Assembly (NCBI RefSeq): GCF_036711975.1
Contig: NC_091973.1
Coordinates: 1,674,001-1,738,000 of the forward strand
Origin: Onthophagus taurus
Taxonomy: Eukaryota > Arthropoda > Insecta > Coleoptera > Scarabaeidae
Direction of reading: 5' to 3'
Length of the DNA stretch: 64,000 nucleotides
Shown here piece after piece: positions 18,346 through 29,800 of this stretch (position 1 is the first letter of the stretch; each line of letters opens with the position of its first letter). Below the pieces are notes generated by a model. It was given only the letters and a program-made list of their open reading frames with translations. It ran no database searches and was not told the DNA's origin. The position numbers and the translations under genes were made by a program.

Positions 18346-21300
18346 CTGGTGGAACTGATATCATAGCTTCCAAATACAAAATCTCATTCAATTAAGGTTG
18401 GTATTCATTATGAATCAGTTCCTGCGCCTCGCCCGCAAGCGACCTCGGCGAAGTGAAGATAAACGATTTTTTATTCAAGTATTGTATGCTTAGTTTAGGT
18501 TCCAAGATTCCAAGATTTCATCTCATTCGCCGAGGTCGCTTGCGGGCGAGGCGATTCAACTGATAGCATAGCTTCCAAATACAAAATCTCATTCAATTAA
18601 GATTTGTACTCATTATGAATCAGTTCTAGCGCCTCGAACGCAAGCGACCTCGGCGAAGTGAAGATAAACGATTACTTATTCAAGTATAGTCTGCTTAATT
18701 TACTCTCCAAGATTCCAAGATTTCATCTTATTCGCCGAGGTTGCTTGCGGGCGAGGCGGTGGATCTGATATCATAGCTCCCAAATACAAAATCTCATTCA
18801 ATTAAGGTTTGTACTCATTATGAATCAGTTCCAGCGCCTCGCCCGCAAGCGACCTCGGCGAAGTGAAGATAAACGATTTCTTATTCAAGTATTGTCTGCT
18901 TAATTTAGTCTCTAAGATTCCAAGATTTCATCTTATTCGCCGAGGTCGCTTGCGGGCGAGGCGATTCAACTGATAGCATAGCTCCCAAATACAAAATCTC
19001 ATTCAATTAAGGTTGGTACTCATTATGAATCAGGTCCAGCGCCTCGCCCGCAAGCGACCTCGGCGAAGTGAAGATAAACGATTTCTTATTCAAGTATTAT
19101 CTGCTTAATTTACTCTCCAAGATTCCAAAATTTCATCTTATTCGCCGAGGTCGCTTGCGGGCGAGGCGATTCAACTGATATCATAGCTTCCAAATACAAA
19201 ATCTCATTGAATTAAGATTTGTATTGGTTATGAATCAGTTCCAGCGCCTCGCCCGCAAGCGACCTCGGCGAAATGAAGATAAACGATTTCTTATTCAAGT
19301 ATTGTCTGCTTAATTTACTCTCCAAGATTCCAAGATTTCATCTTATTCGCCGAGGTCGCTTGCGGGTGAGGCGGTGGATCTGATATCATAGCTGCCAAAT
19401 ACAAAATTTTATTGAATTAAGGTTTGCACTCATTATGAATCAGGTCCAGCGCCTCGCCCGCAAGCGACCTCGGCGAAGTGAAGATAAACGATTTCTTATT
19501 CAAGTATTGTGTGCTTAGTTTACTTTCCAAGATTTCATCTTAATCGCCGAGGTCGCTTGCGGGCGAGGCGGTGGATCTGATATCATAGCTCCCAAATACA
19601 AAATCTCATTCAATTAAGGTTTGTACTCATTATAAATCAGTTCTAGCGCCTCGCCCGCAAGCGACCTCGGCGAAGTGAAGATAAACGATTTCTTATTCAA
19701 GTATAGTCTGCTTAATTTACTCTCCAAGATTTCATCTTATTCGCCGAGGTCGCTTGCGGGCGAGGCGATTCAACTGATAGCATAGCTTCCAAATACAAAA
19801 TCTCATTCACTTAAGGTTGGTATTCATTATAAATCAGTTCCAGCGCCTCGCCCGCAAACGACCTCGGCGAAGTGAAGATAAACGATTTCTTATTCAAGTA
19901 TTGTGTGCTTAGTTTACTTTCCAAGATTTCATCTTAATCGCCGAGGTCGCTTGCGGGCGAGGCGGTGGATCTGATATCATAGCTGCCAAATACAAAATCT
20001 CATTGAATTAAGGTTTGTATTCATTATGAATCAGTTCCAGCGCCTCGCCCGCAAGCGACCTCGGCGAAGTGAAGATAAACGATTTCTTATTCAAGTATAG
20101 TCTGCTTAATTTACTCTCCAAGATTTCATCTTATTCGCCGAGGTCGCTTGCGGGCGAGGCGATTCAACTGATAGCATAGCTTCCAAATACAAAATCTCAT
20201 TCACTTAAGGTTGGTATTCATTATAAATCAGTTCCAGCGCCTCGCCCGCAAACGACCTCGGCGAAGTGAAGATAAACGATTTCTTATTCAAGTATTGTGT
20301 GCTTAGTTTACTTTCCAAGATTTCATCTTAATCGCCGAGGTCGCTTGCGGGCGAGGCGGTGGATCTGATATCATAGCTGCCAAATACAAAATCTCATCGA
20401 ATTAAGGTTTGTACTCATTATGAATCAGGTCCAGCGCCTCGCCCGCAAGCGACCTCGGCGAAGTGAAGATAAACGATTTCTTATTCAAGTATAGTCTGCT
20501 TAATTTACTCTCCAAGATTTCATCTTATTCGCTGAGGTCGCTTGCGGGCGAGGCGATTCAACTGATAGCATAGCTTCCAAATACAAAATCTCATTCACTT
20601 AAGGTTGGTATTCATTATAAATCAGTTCCAGCGCCTCGCCCGCAAGCGACCTCGGCGAAGTGAAGATAAACGATTTCTTATTCAAGTATTGTGTGCTTAG
20701 TTTACTTTCCAAGATTTCATCTTAATCGCCGAGGTCGCTTGCGGGCGAGGCGGTGGATCTGATATCATAGCTCCCAAATACAAAATCTCATTCAATTAAG
20801 ATTTGTATTCATTATGAATCAGTTCCAGCGCCTCGCCCGCAAGCGACCTCGGCGAAGTGAAGATAAACGATTTCTTATTCAAGTATTGTATGCTTAGTTT
20901 AGGTTCCAAGATTCCAAGATTTCATCTCATTCGCCGAGGTCGCTTGCGGGCGAGGCGGTGGATCTGATATCATAGCTCCCAAATACAAAATCTCATTCAA
21001 TTAAGGTTTGTACTCATTATGAATCAGGTCCGGCGCCTCGCCCGCAAGCGACCTCGGCGAAGTGAAGATAGACGATTTCTTATTCAAGTATTGTCTGCTT
21101 AATTTAGTCTCCAAGATTCCAAGATTTCATCTTATTCGCCGAGGTCGCTTGCGGGCGAGGCGGTGGATCTGATATCATAGCTGCCAAATACAAAATCTCA
21201 TTGAATTAAGGTTTGTACTCATTATGAATCAAGTCCAGCGCCTCGCCCGCAAGCGACCTCGGCGAAGTGAAGATAAACGATTTCTTATTCAAGTATTGTC

Positions 21301-21413
21301 GGCTTAATTTAGTCTCTAAGATTCCAAGATTTCATCTTATTCGCCGAGGTCGCTTGCGGGCGAGGCGGTGGATCTGATATCATAGCTCCCAAATACAAAA
21401 TCTCATTGAATGT
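18345..21413. repeat. About 200-base satellite with GC-rich dyad
   Basis: About fifteen copies of a 195-212 base AT-rich unit. Each contains GCCTCGCCCGCAAGCGACC and, about 80 bases later, its inverse GGTCGCTTGCGGGCGAGGC, so every unit can form a hairpin with a stem of roughly 26 base pairs. The forward arm recurs near 18425, 18632, 18836, 19042, 19246, 19450, 19647, 19849, 20041, 20238, 20432, 20630, 20828, 21034 and 21240. Between 19560 and 20760 copies alternate in two types (TCACTTAAGG with ATTATAAATC, against TTGAATTAAGG), making a dimer of about 395 bases. The arms are better conserved than the AT-rich spacer. There is no coding capacity. Confidence 0.93.
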
Positions 21414-22056
21414 TCCCCACTGAGAGTATTGTAACATTGTTTATTAGTGTTTGAATAAAATTTATTTCAAATTTCATGTCTCTATGTACTTCCGTTCTGT
21501 TTTTATCAACAGAAATACCGTTCAACAGGATTTTTGTAACATCCTGTAGATATAGCAAAAACATATTTTATAGATATATTTACAAAAATGACACAAAGTT
21601 CATCAAAATATACCTATATTTTAAGACAGTATCCCCAAGTCCCTATTTCTACAGTATTTTCTTGTTATCTTTGTATTTATTTATTCGGTTGAGGTTGGTA
21701 GTGCCTAAAATGTTTAACAAAATTATGTCAAATACACTTAATTTTCAATTTTTATCATTCCTTATCAAAAATTAATTTGAAACGGATTAAATAAAAATAA
21801 TCTTGAGAATCCAATAAATCTTTTAATTGATTTTTCTATTTTTTTTATTTTCGAGATTGGTACAAGTCTAAATTGATAGAATAAGAATAAGGGAGCTAAC
21901 TTCATGTCATGTTTGACGTTACGTGAATACGTCATTGTTATGAGAATATAGCACGATATTTAATTTAGAATTTAGTTAAGACCCTTGCATAAAAATCCAT
22001 GATAAACCTTAAAAATTAGTCACTACTCAATCGGCGATACTTCAACAAACGGAAAA
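21414..22056. other. Upstream region of arfaptin
   Basis: AT-rich sequence after the satellite. Bases 21430-21475 (GAATAAAATTTATTTCAAAT region) resemble a transposon 3' end, but this is not proven. No gene is supported. The last few hundred bases should hold the arfaptin promoter. Confidence 0.4.
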
Positions 22057-23133
22057 ATGTCTCAATTCAAAACCAGTAGTTCCGAAAGAACCAGTATTCA
22101 TGATATGCTGAAAGATATTCCGCCCAATGAAACCAAAGGTAAAATTATTTAAATTTATAAAATATGTGTATATGATGCGAAAAGCGGTTTTAGGGCTGTC
22201 GACTTGTAAAAGCTCACCTGCCATCCTAACTCCAACCACACCTGTACAAAATGATGATGCTACCGTTTTAAAAACATCCTCTAGGATAGAAAACCTGAAA
22301 AATTGGTCTATATCCACTTATAAATGCACCAAACAATTAATGTTTGAAAAGTTAGGGAAATCTTCACGAACTGTTGATGCAGGTAACTTATTTATTATTC
22401 AATCAATATTTTATACTCAATTTATACTCTATTTCAATTAGAATTAGAATCTCAAATAGAGCAACTTCGCGATACTCAACGTAAATATTTAAATATATTA
22501 CGTTTGGCAAGAAGTTTAACAAGCCATTTTTACCACGTCGTCCAAACGCAACATGCTCTTGGCGAAGCATTTTCTGAGTTAGCTCAAAAATCCCCAGAAC
22601 TCCAAGAAGAGTTCCTTTACAACTCAGAGACGCAACGTAATTTGACAAAAAATGGGGAGACTTTGCTTGGGGCGCTTAACTTTTTCACCTCATCCGTGAA
22701 TACGTTATGCAATAAAACGATCGAGGATACACTGCAAAGTGTAAGACAGTACGAAGCCGCGCGGATAGAGTACGACGCATATCGAAGCGATCTCGAATGT
22801 CTTTCCAATAAACCGGACGCTCCCATGGGGTTGGAGGATGCACAACATGAATACGAGGTTCATAGACAACATTTTATGAAGCTACGAGCGGAAGTTGCTA
22901 TTAAAATGAAGTTTTTAGATGAGAATAGGGTAAGATTACATTAAATTGGTTAATTAATTTAATACATTTAATTATTTCAGATTAAAGTGATGCATAAACA
23001 ATTGTTATTGTTTCATAATGCGGTGTCTGCCTATTTTTCTGGTAATCAAACTGCCTTAGAAGCAACACTAAAGCAGTTCAACATAAAAATTAAAACACCA
23101 AACTCCGCGTTTCCGTCATGGTTGGAACAGTAG
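22057..23133 (+). CDS. Arfip: Arfaptin (BAR-domain protein)
   Basis: BAR-domain protein that senses or shapes curved Golgi membrane and binds Arl1, Arf or Rac GTPases. Exons are 22057-22138, 22194-22382, 22442-22929 and 22981-23133, giving 303 residues. Human arfaptin-2 is about 341, and the difference lies in the variable N-terminus. The BAR core fills exons 3 and 4, residues about 91-303: [71 protein letters not shown] and YDAYRSDLE. It ends in [24 protein letters not shown]. The exon 2 acceptor is ambiguous: an AG at 22183-22184 is also in phase, but it would leave a 46-base intron. I prefer TTTTAG at 22088-22093 plus 100, that is ending at 22193, which leaves a 55-base intron. The family is secure. 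Confidence 0.93.
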
Positions 23134-24089
23134 CGCCATAAGTGTTTGGACTGCGACGCGGAGTAACTTATTATTCCACATTTCCATTCTAGTCGAAACT
23201 TGTTTCTTGCATTATTAATTAATCGTACTTAATTATATTTTTGTATATATTAATTTTGTATTACGAACCAATTTGTATTTGAGGGAACCTTTGGTTTTGC
23301 TTTATTATTAATTCCTTTTTTAATTAATTTATTAATTAATTAATTTAATTCTAAAAGAATTGATTGGTTGTATTTTTGTATTGAATCTCGACATTTTTAG
23401 CATTTTAGTGTTATTTAAATGAGGCGTATTCGTAAAAAAAAAAAAACTAACTGCTTGTGATTTTTAATTTTTAACTACACTCAACACGGCGTGTTTTTTT
23501 ATCTAAAAAATATGTACAGGTGGTTAAAAAAATGTAATTTTTTTTAATTATCCTGTATGTAAGATTTTTTTTTAACCGGCAGAACTGAATAATTGTATAA
23601 CAATAATATATAGTATATATATATCACATCTCTGTAAATGGAAACATTTTTTTCTTTTTATTTGTAGTGTAAGTAAACGTTCTTTTCCACTAATCTTTTT
23701 TAGTTTTTTTATCACCAACTTTTATAGAAGAAAAATAAGATCTCGTTGTGACGTAATATTTGGTTCTAATATGGCATTTAATGTCCCTGGAGGGTATTGA
23801 CTCGACCTACAAATACCCAACTTATCTTGGAGTATGTGAGAGCTTATGAGGTCAAATAGCGGATTACAAAATTAGTCTGGAAATATTAACTCAACTATTT
23901 CTAAGTGTTTATCCACTCTTTCTCCTCTTCTATTACTTCCTCTAATCGTCCGATATTTAAATTCACTGCAATATTATCTCTCCACCGCATCCCATACTAA
24001 GAGGAAGATACCCAGAAGATGTTATGTCCCAAAAAAGCGACAACGACATAAAGGGACATTAAAGAAGAAGAATACACCTCATTAGTGTT
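23134..24089. other. 3' flank of arfaptin
   Basis: Extremely AT-rich downstream sequence with a TATATA run near 23610-23630. The part after 23900 contains RTE-like scraps too short to claim. I see no gene. Confidence 0.45.
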
Positions 24090-26205
24090 CTCATCATTTC
24101 GAGTAAAATACGAATATATGAAAATTTGGTGAATCTATAGTTTTACAAGTTGTTAATTAACCAAATCTTTCTTGTTTGAAATTTATGGATGGAATAAACT
24201 CGGCCGACTTCGAAGACGTCGGCCGCCCTAAGTATTGTATACGATATTTGGAGCGGCCGACGTCTTCGAAGTCGGCCGAGATTACTTCTAATATCATGAA
24301 GAATACTTAGGAATCGGAGCATGTTATAAAAAAGTATTTAGAACAAAAGTTGTAGCAAATTTCATTCTTAAAAATAATGCTCTCTTGCACTTTTACTCTC
24401 AGATGCGTCAATATCGAGAAAATTTGCTCAATTCGTAATTTTACAAGTTGTTAATTAATCAAGTGTACCCTGTTTGAAATTTATGGAAGAAATAAACTCG
24501 GCCGACTTCGAAGACGTCGGCCGCCCTAAGTATTGTTTATGATATTTGGAGCGGCCGACGTCTTCGAAGTCGGCCGAGATTACTTCTAATATCATGAACT
24601 ATACTGAGAAATCGGAGCATGTTATAAAAAAGCGTTTAGAACAAAAGTTGTAGCAAATTTCATTCTTAACAATATTGCTCTCTTTCACTTTTGCTCTCAG
24701 ATGCGTCAATATCGAGAAAATTTGCTGAATTCGTAGTTTTACAAGTTGTTAATTAATTAAGTCTACCCTGCTTGAAGTTTATGGAACAAAATAATCTCGG
24801 CCGACTTCGAAGACGTCGGCCGCCCTAAGTATTGTTTATGATATTTGGAGCTGCCGACGTCTTCGAAGTCGGTCGAGATTACTTCTAATATCATGAACTA
24901 TACTGAGGAATCGGAGCATGTTATAAAAAAGATTTTAGAACAAAAGTTGTAGCAAATTTCATTCTTAACAATATTGTTCTCTTTCACTTTTGCTCTCAGA
25001 TACGTCAATATCGAGAAAATTTACTGAATTCGTAGTTTTACATGTTGTTAATTAATCAAGTTTACTCTGCTTGAAGTTTATGGAAGAAATAAACTCGCCC
25101 TAACTATTGTATATGATATTTGGAGCGGCCGACGTCTTCGAAGTCGGCCGAGATTACTTCTAATATCATGAAGAATACTTAGGAATCGGAGCATGTTATA
25201 AAAAAGTTTTTAGAACAAAAGTTGTAGCAAATTTCATTCTTAACAATATTGCTCTCTTTCACTTTTGCTCTCAGATGCGTCAATATCGAGAAAACTTGCT
25301 GAATTCGTAGTTTTACAAGTTGTTAATTAATCAAGTTTACCCTGCTTGAAGTTTATGGAAGAAATAAACTCGGCCGACTTCGAAGACGTCGGCCGCCCTA
25401 AGTATTGTTTATGATATTTGGAGCGGCCGACGTCTTCGAAGTCGGCCGAAATTACTTCTAATATCATGAAGAATACCTAGGAATCGGAGCATGTTATAAA
25501 AAAGTTTTTAGAACAAAAGTTGTAGCAAATTTCATTCTTAACAATATTGTTCTCTTTCACTTTTGCTCTCAGATGCGTCAATATCGAGAAAATTTACTGA
25601 ACTCGTAGTTTTACAAGTTGTTAATTAATCAAGTTTACTCTGCTTGAAGTTTATGGAAGAAATAAACTCGCCCTAACTATTGTATATGATATTTGGAGCG
25701 GCCGACGTCTTCGAAGTCGGCCGAGATTACTTCTAATATCATGAAGAATACTTAGGAATCGCAGCATGTTATAAAAAAGTTTTTAGAACAAAAGTTGTAG
25801 CAAATTTCATTCTTAACAATATTGCTCTCTTTCACTTTTGCTCTCAGATGCGTCAATATCGAGAAAACTTGCTGAATTCGTAGTTTTACAAGTTGTTAAT
25901 TAATCAAGTTTACCCTGCTTGAAATTTATGGAAGGAATAAACTCGGTCGACTTCGAAGACGTCGGCAGCCCTAACTATTGTATATGATATTTGGAGCGGC
26001 CGACGTCTTCGAAGTCGGCCGAGATTACTTCTAATATCATGAAGAATACTTAGGAATCGGAGCATGTTATAAAAAAGTTTTTAGAACAAAAGTTGTAGCA
26101 AATTTCATTCTTAATAATATTGCTCTCTTTCACTTTTGCTCTCAGATGCGTCAATATCGAGAGAAATACGAATATATGAAAATTTGCTGAATTTCGAAGA
26201 CGAGA
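24090..26205. repeat. About 298/276-base satellite with GC-rich dyad
   Basis: Seven units that share their core with the 174-base satellite at 1.4-3.5 kb (GGAGCATGTTATAAAAAA, AAAAGTTGTAGCAAATTTCA, CTCAGATGCGTCAATATCGA). The arm GCGGCCGACGTCTTCGAAG recurs near 24252, 24551, 24850 (one base changed), 25125, 25422, 25698 and 25997. Full units also carry the inverse arm CTTCGAAGACGTCGGCCGC about 40 bases upstream, so adjacent units meet at a hairpin. Units of about 276 bases have lost that inverse arm. No coding capacity. Confidence 0.92.
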
Positions 26206-26880
26206 ATATCATCTCCTTGTCTTAATCCTCTGCTCATGTTGAAAGGCTTCGACAGTTGTCTTTGGGCTATCTCTATCAGAGATCAATAATAATCAAGATA
26301 TCCGCTGTGATAGCCAAAATCAAACACACTGTATATAAAGTTTAGCTGCGTATATTATTCGCCTATTAAATAATGTAAAATAAGGCATATTTTTTTTAGA
26401 TAAGTCAAGGTTTTGAAATGATAAATGAATTAATCTCTTTTGTGGAGTATAATTTGATTATTATTTTTTTATAATAAATAATTTTCTTGTGTACTTTAAC
26501 CTTTAATTAAAAGATGGCGCAATTTAAAGTTTATTTTTTTTTAAATTATGATTCATTTCCAAGAAATTTACGTGGATACAAAACTTTTTGACTGATTTCA
26601 TATGAAATCGAGATATTACCTAATAATTATCAAGGTGTCTTACAATCGATTAAGAAATGTATTTGAAATGAAATTGCCTACTACGCAATTTAACGTAACG
26701 CACCCGTAGTCCGATTAAGAGCTTTTGGTAATATTCCATGAGTATTTAAGCAGCGAAAATTAATAAAATAGGATTTTAGAGCTTTCTAGAACCGGCTGCA
26801 TGATTTACGTTAATTAGATACGCAATTTTGAATGATGTGGGGGAATTGAAAAATTCAAAAAGTGAGTAGTCATTGAAAAC
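26206..26880. other. Upstream region of ubiquilin
   Basis: AT-rich sequence that should include the ubiquilin promoter and 5' UTR. I see no repeat and no ORF of note. Confidence 0.4.
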
Positions 26881-29800
26881 ATGGCGGACGATCAAGATGG
26901 TGCGACATGCGAAACTAACGAAAATAAACCGAAATTAATCTCTTTAACGGTCAAAACCCCGAAGGAAAAGGAGGTTATTGAGGTATCCGAAGATGTAACC
27001 GTCGCCGAGGTGGGTATTTCAACTCCTTAATTATATTTTACTCAAAAACCCACAACACATAACCTTAACGCTAACCTCCCGTATTTCTTACAGTTCAAAG
27101 AGTCAGTTTCGAAAAAGTTTAATGCTGATGTTGAACAATTATGCTTGATTTTTGCTGGCAGAATTCTTAAAGACGCTGAAACTTTGGTTTCGCAAAATAT
27201 AAAAGATGGCCTTACCATACATTTGGTTATTAAATCGAATCCAAGAAGAACGGAACCTGCACCTGATAGACCACCAGGTATTAAAATAAATATGTATATT
27301 GTGTATTTCATTTTAGCTGATATAACACAATGTTGCTTCACATTTAATATTCTGATATCATTAAAAATTTGTAAAACTTGGGATTTAGCACATTTTTTTA
27401 AGCAAGCTTTTTAAAATAGAAGAGATAGAATATTAAGAGACTAATCCAATCTTGCAAACAACAAATCTCTATCTTCTTTTCTTTTTAAGTTATAGCCAAA
27501 AAGGCAAATTTTTGTGATTTCAAAAAATGCTCATATTTAGTTTATTTTTCAAGTTAGAGAAATGTGGTTGATACATTCTTAAGACACTTTTTTAAGTAGA
27601 ATATACTGCCATTGAAACATTTTAAATACACTTAATCATTTTTGAGATACAACACAAAGTTGTATTTTTTTAAATAAAAATTATATTTGATTATTAATCA
27701 CGCCTTTTTTGTGGCAGGTCAGTGGAGTCTAACCTAATCACATTTTCTAATTTTTTACTGAATGCTCTAGACAAAAATTACCAGGTAGATGCTGTATATA
27801 CAGACTACAGTAAGGCCTTTGACAGAATAGATCACGGAATTCTATTTAAGAAACTCTTTAATTATGACATCCCTGTTGGTTTGATTTACTGGTTATCTTC
27901 TTACATCTCTAGCAGATCACAAGCTGTTACCATTAATGGCTATCGCTCTTCCTTCAAAGAGATAACTTCAATGACATTCATGCGTGTTTTCATTACTCCA
28001 AGTTTCTGCTATACGCTGACGATAACAAAATATTTACCACGATTTGTTCACCTGACGACTGCGAAAAATTGCAGGAGGACTTGGTCCGATTACAGGCTTA
28101 TTGTGTAAACAACAATCTTTTCATCAATCACGATAAATGCACGAAAATTACATTTACACGCAAACGCTATCCCATTGTTTTCGATTATTCCCTCGGCCCT
28201 AATACTCTTATACCATCTGATTGTGTTCGAGATCTTGGGGTTCTCTTTGATTCTAAACTTGCGTTTTCAGCTCATATCGATTTTATTGTTAATAAGGCCT
28301 CTCGCATGTTCGGATTTATTTGTCGTGTCTCCCGTCCTTTTACTAACTTATCCTGTATTCGTTCTCTTTACTTCGCCTTCGTTTCTTCTATCCTTAACTA
28401 TGCATCTTCTGTTTGGAACCCTCAATACCATACAGTGTGTCCCAGGATAGATGTTACAAGAGGTATAATGACTTTTAAAAATTTTTGAAATTTATTCTAA
28501 GGTTAAGGAATTAAGCCCTGCTTGGTGTAAAGAGAATTTTAAGAATATTTTCATATTTTGTAAACAAAGGCGGTCTTGACAATGAATCGAAAACTATTTT
28601 TAGTTTAGATAAAGTAATCTTTTTGTTCATGATACTGAAAAATTTTATTAAGAAAAGTTGTTCAAAATGAGAAATTATGGTCCTATACAAAATTTCAGAA
28701 GGATCTATCTACTTTGGTTGAACCATCACATTTTAGTTTAAATAACATAAATATTGTAAAGTAATTGAAATGTGAACTAAAACTGAGGGATAATACAATT
28801 TACTTTTCAATATTTGCGACTACTTAAGTCATTTTTTTTTTCATGGCATTTTTCATTGTTTTTTTCTTCTTCACTCTGATCTAATCTGAAATATGGTGGT
28901 TTAATTAATCTAGGTAGATCTTTCTGAAATTTTGCATAGTGCCATAATTTCTCATTCTGAATAACTTTTCTTGATGATACTTTGTCGTATCATGAACAAA
29001 AAGCTTACTTTACCTGAACTCAAAATAGTTTTCGCTTCACTATCAAGGCCGAGTTGATTTTCAAAATATGAAAATATACTTAAAATTCTCTCCACACCAA
29101 GCAGGGCTTAATTCCTCAGCCTTGAAATAAAATTCAAACATTTTTAAGTCATTATACCTCTTGTAACATCTATCCTAGGACACACTGTATATACATTGAT
29201 CGACTAGAACAAGTTCAAAAACGTTTTCTTCGGTACCTATCGCGAAAATTCTACTTACCATACTGTGATTACGCACAGCGATGCTTAATATTTGGAGTCC
29301 CTCAACTCTCTTCCAGGCGCATTAGTAACGATTTAATGCTGCTTTATAAAGTGAGTAACGGCACTGTTGACTGCTCCATGATTCTATCTCAGTTACAGTT
29401 TAGGATTCCTGTTCGACCATCCCGTGATTTATCGGTATTCTACGTGCCTTGTACTAATACAAATTCGTTTTCTAACTCCGTGGTCCCTCGTCTCATGTTT
29501 TCTTTTAATAATTTTTGTTCTGATTTAGACTTGTTTGCTACTCCCCGGTCTACATTTAGGAAATTGGTTAATGACCTCCCATATGCATCTCGTGCGCCGT
29601 TTAACTTGCGACGTTAATTCTGTTTTTGATTGATTTTTTTTTCAATATTTTTGATTATTAGTTTTGCTTAATTTTCACTTTTTTGTTAAATTTTATTTCT
29701 GTTGCTGTTTTTTGTTAACCTGTTTGATATTTTTTTTTGTTACTTATTGCTAAATTCTTGTTTTTAGTTTATAATATTGTATATTTTTAGTGGATGCTTC

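Noticed and set aside
18345-21413. Regular direct repeats with palindromes, CRISPR-like at first sight
   Set aside because: Units are about 200 bases with no short unique spacers, and the genome is clearly an intron-bearing eukaryote.
21476-21775. Plus-strand ORF of 99 codons
   Set aside because: Phe/Ile/Tyr-rich translation of AT-rich DNA with no motif or splice context.
23900-24085. RTE-type retrotransposon scrap near arfaptin
   Set aside because: Too short and too decayed to support from reading alone.
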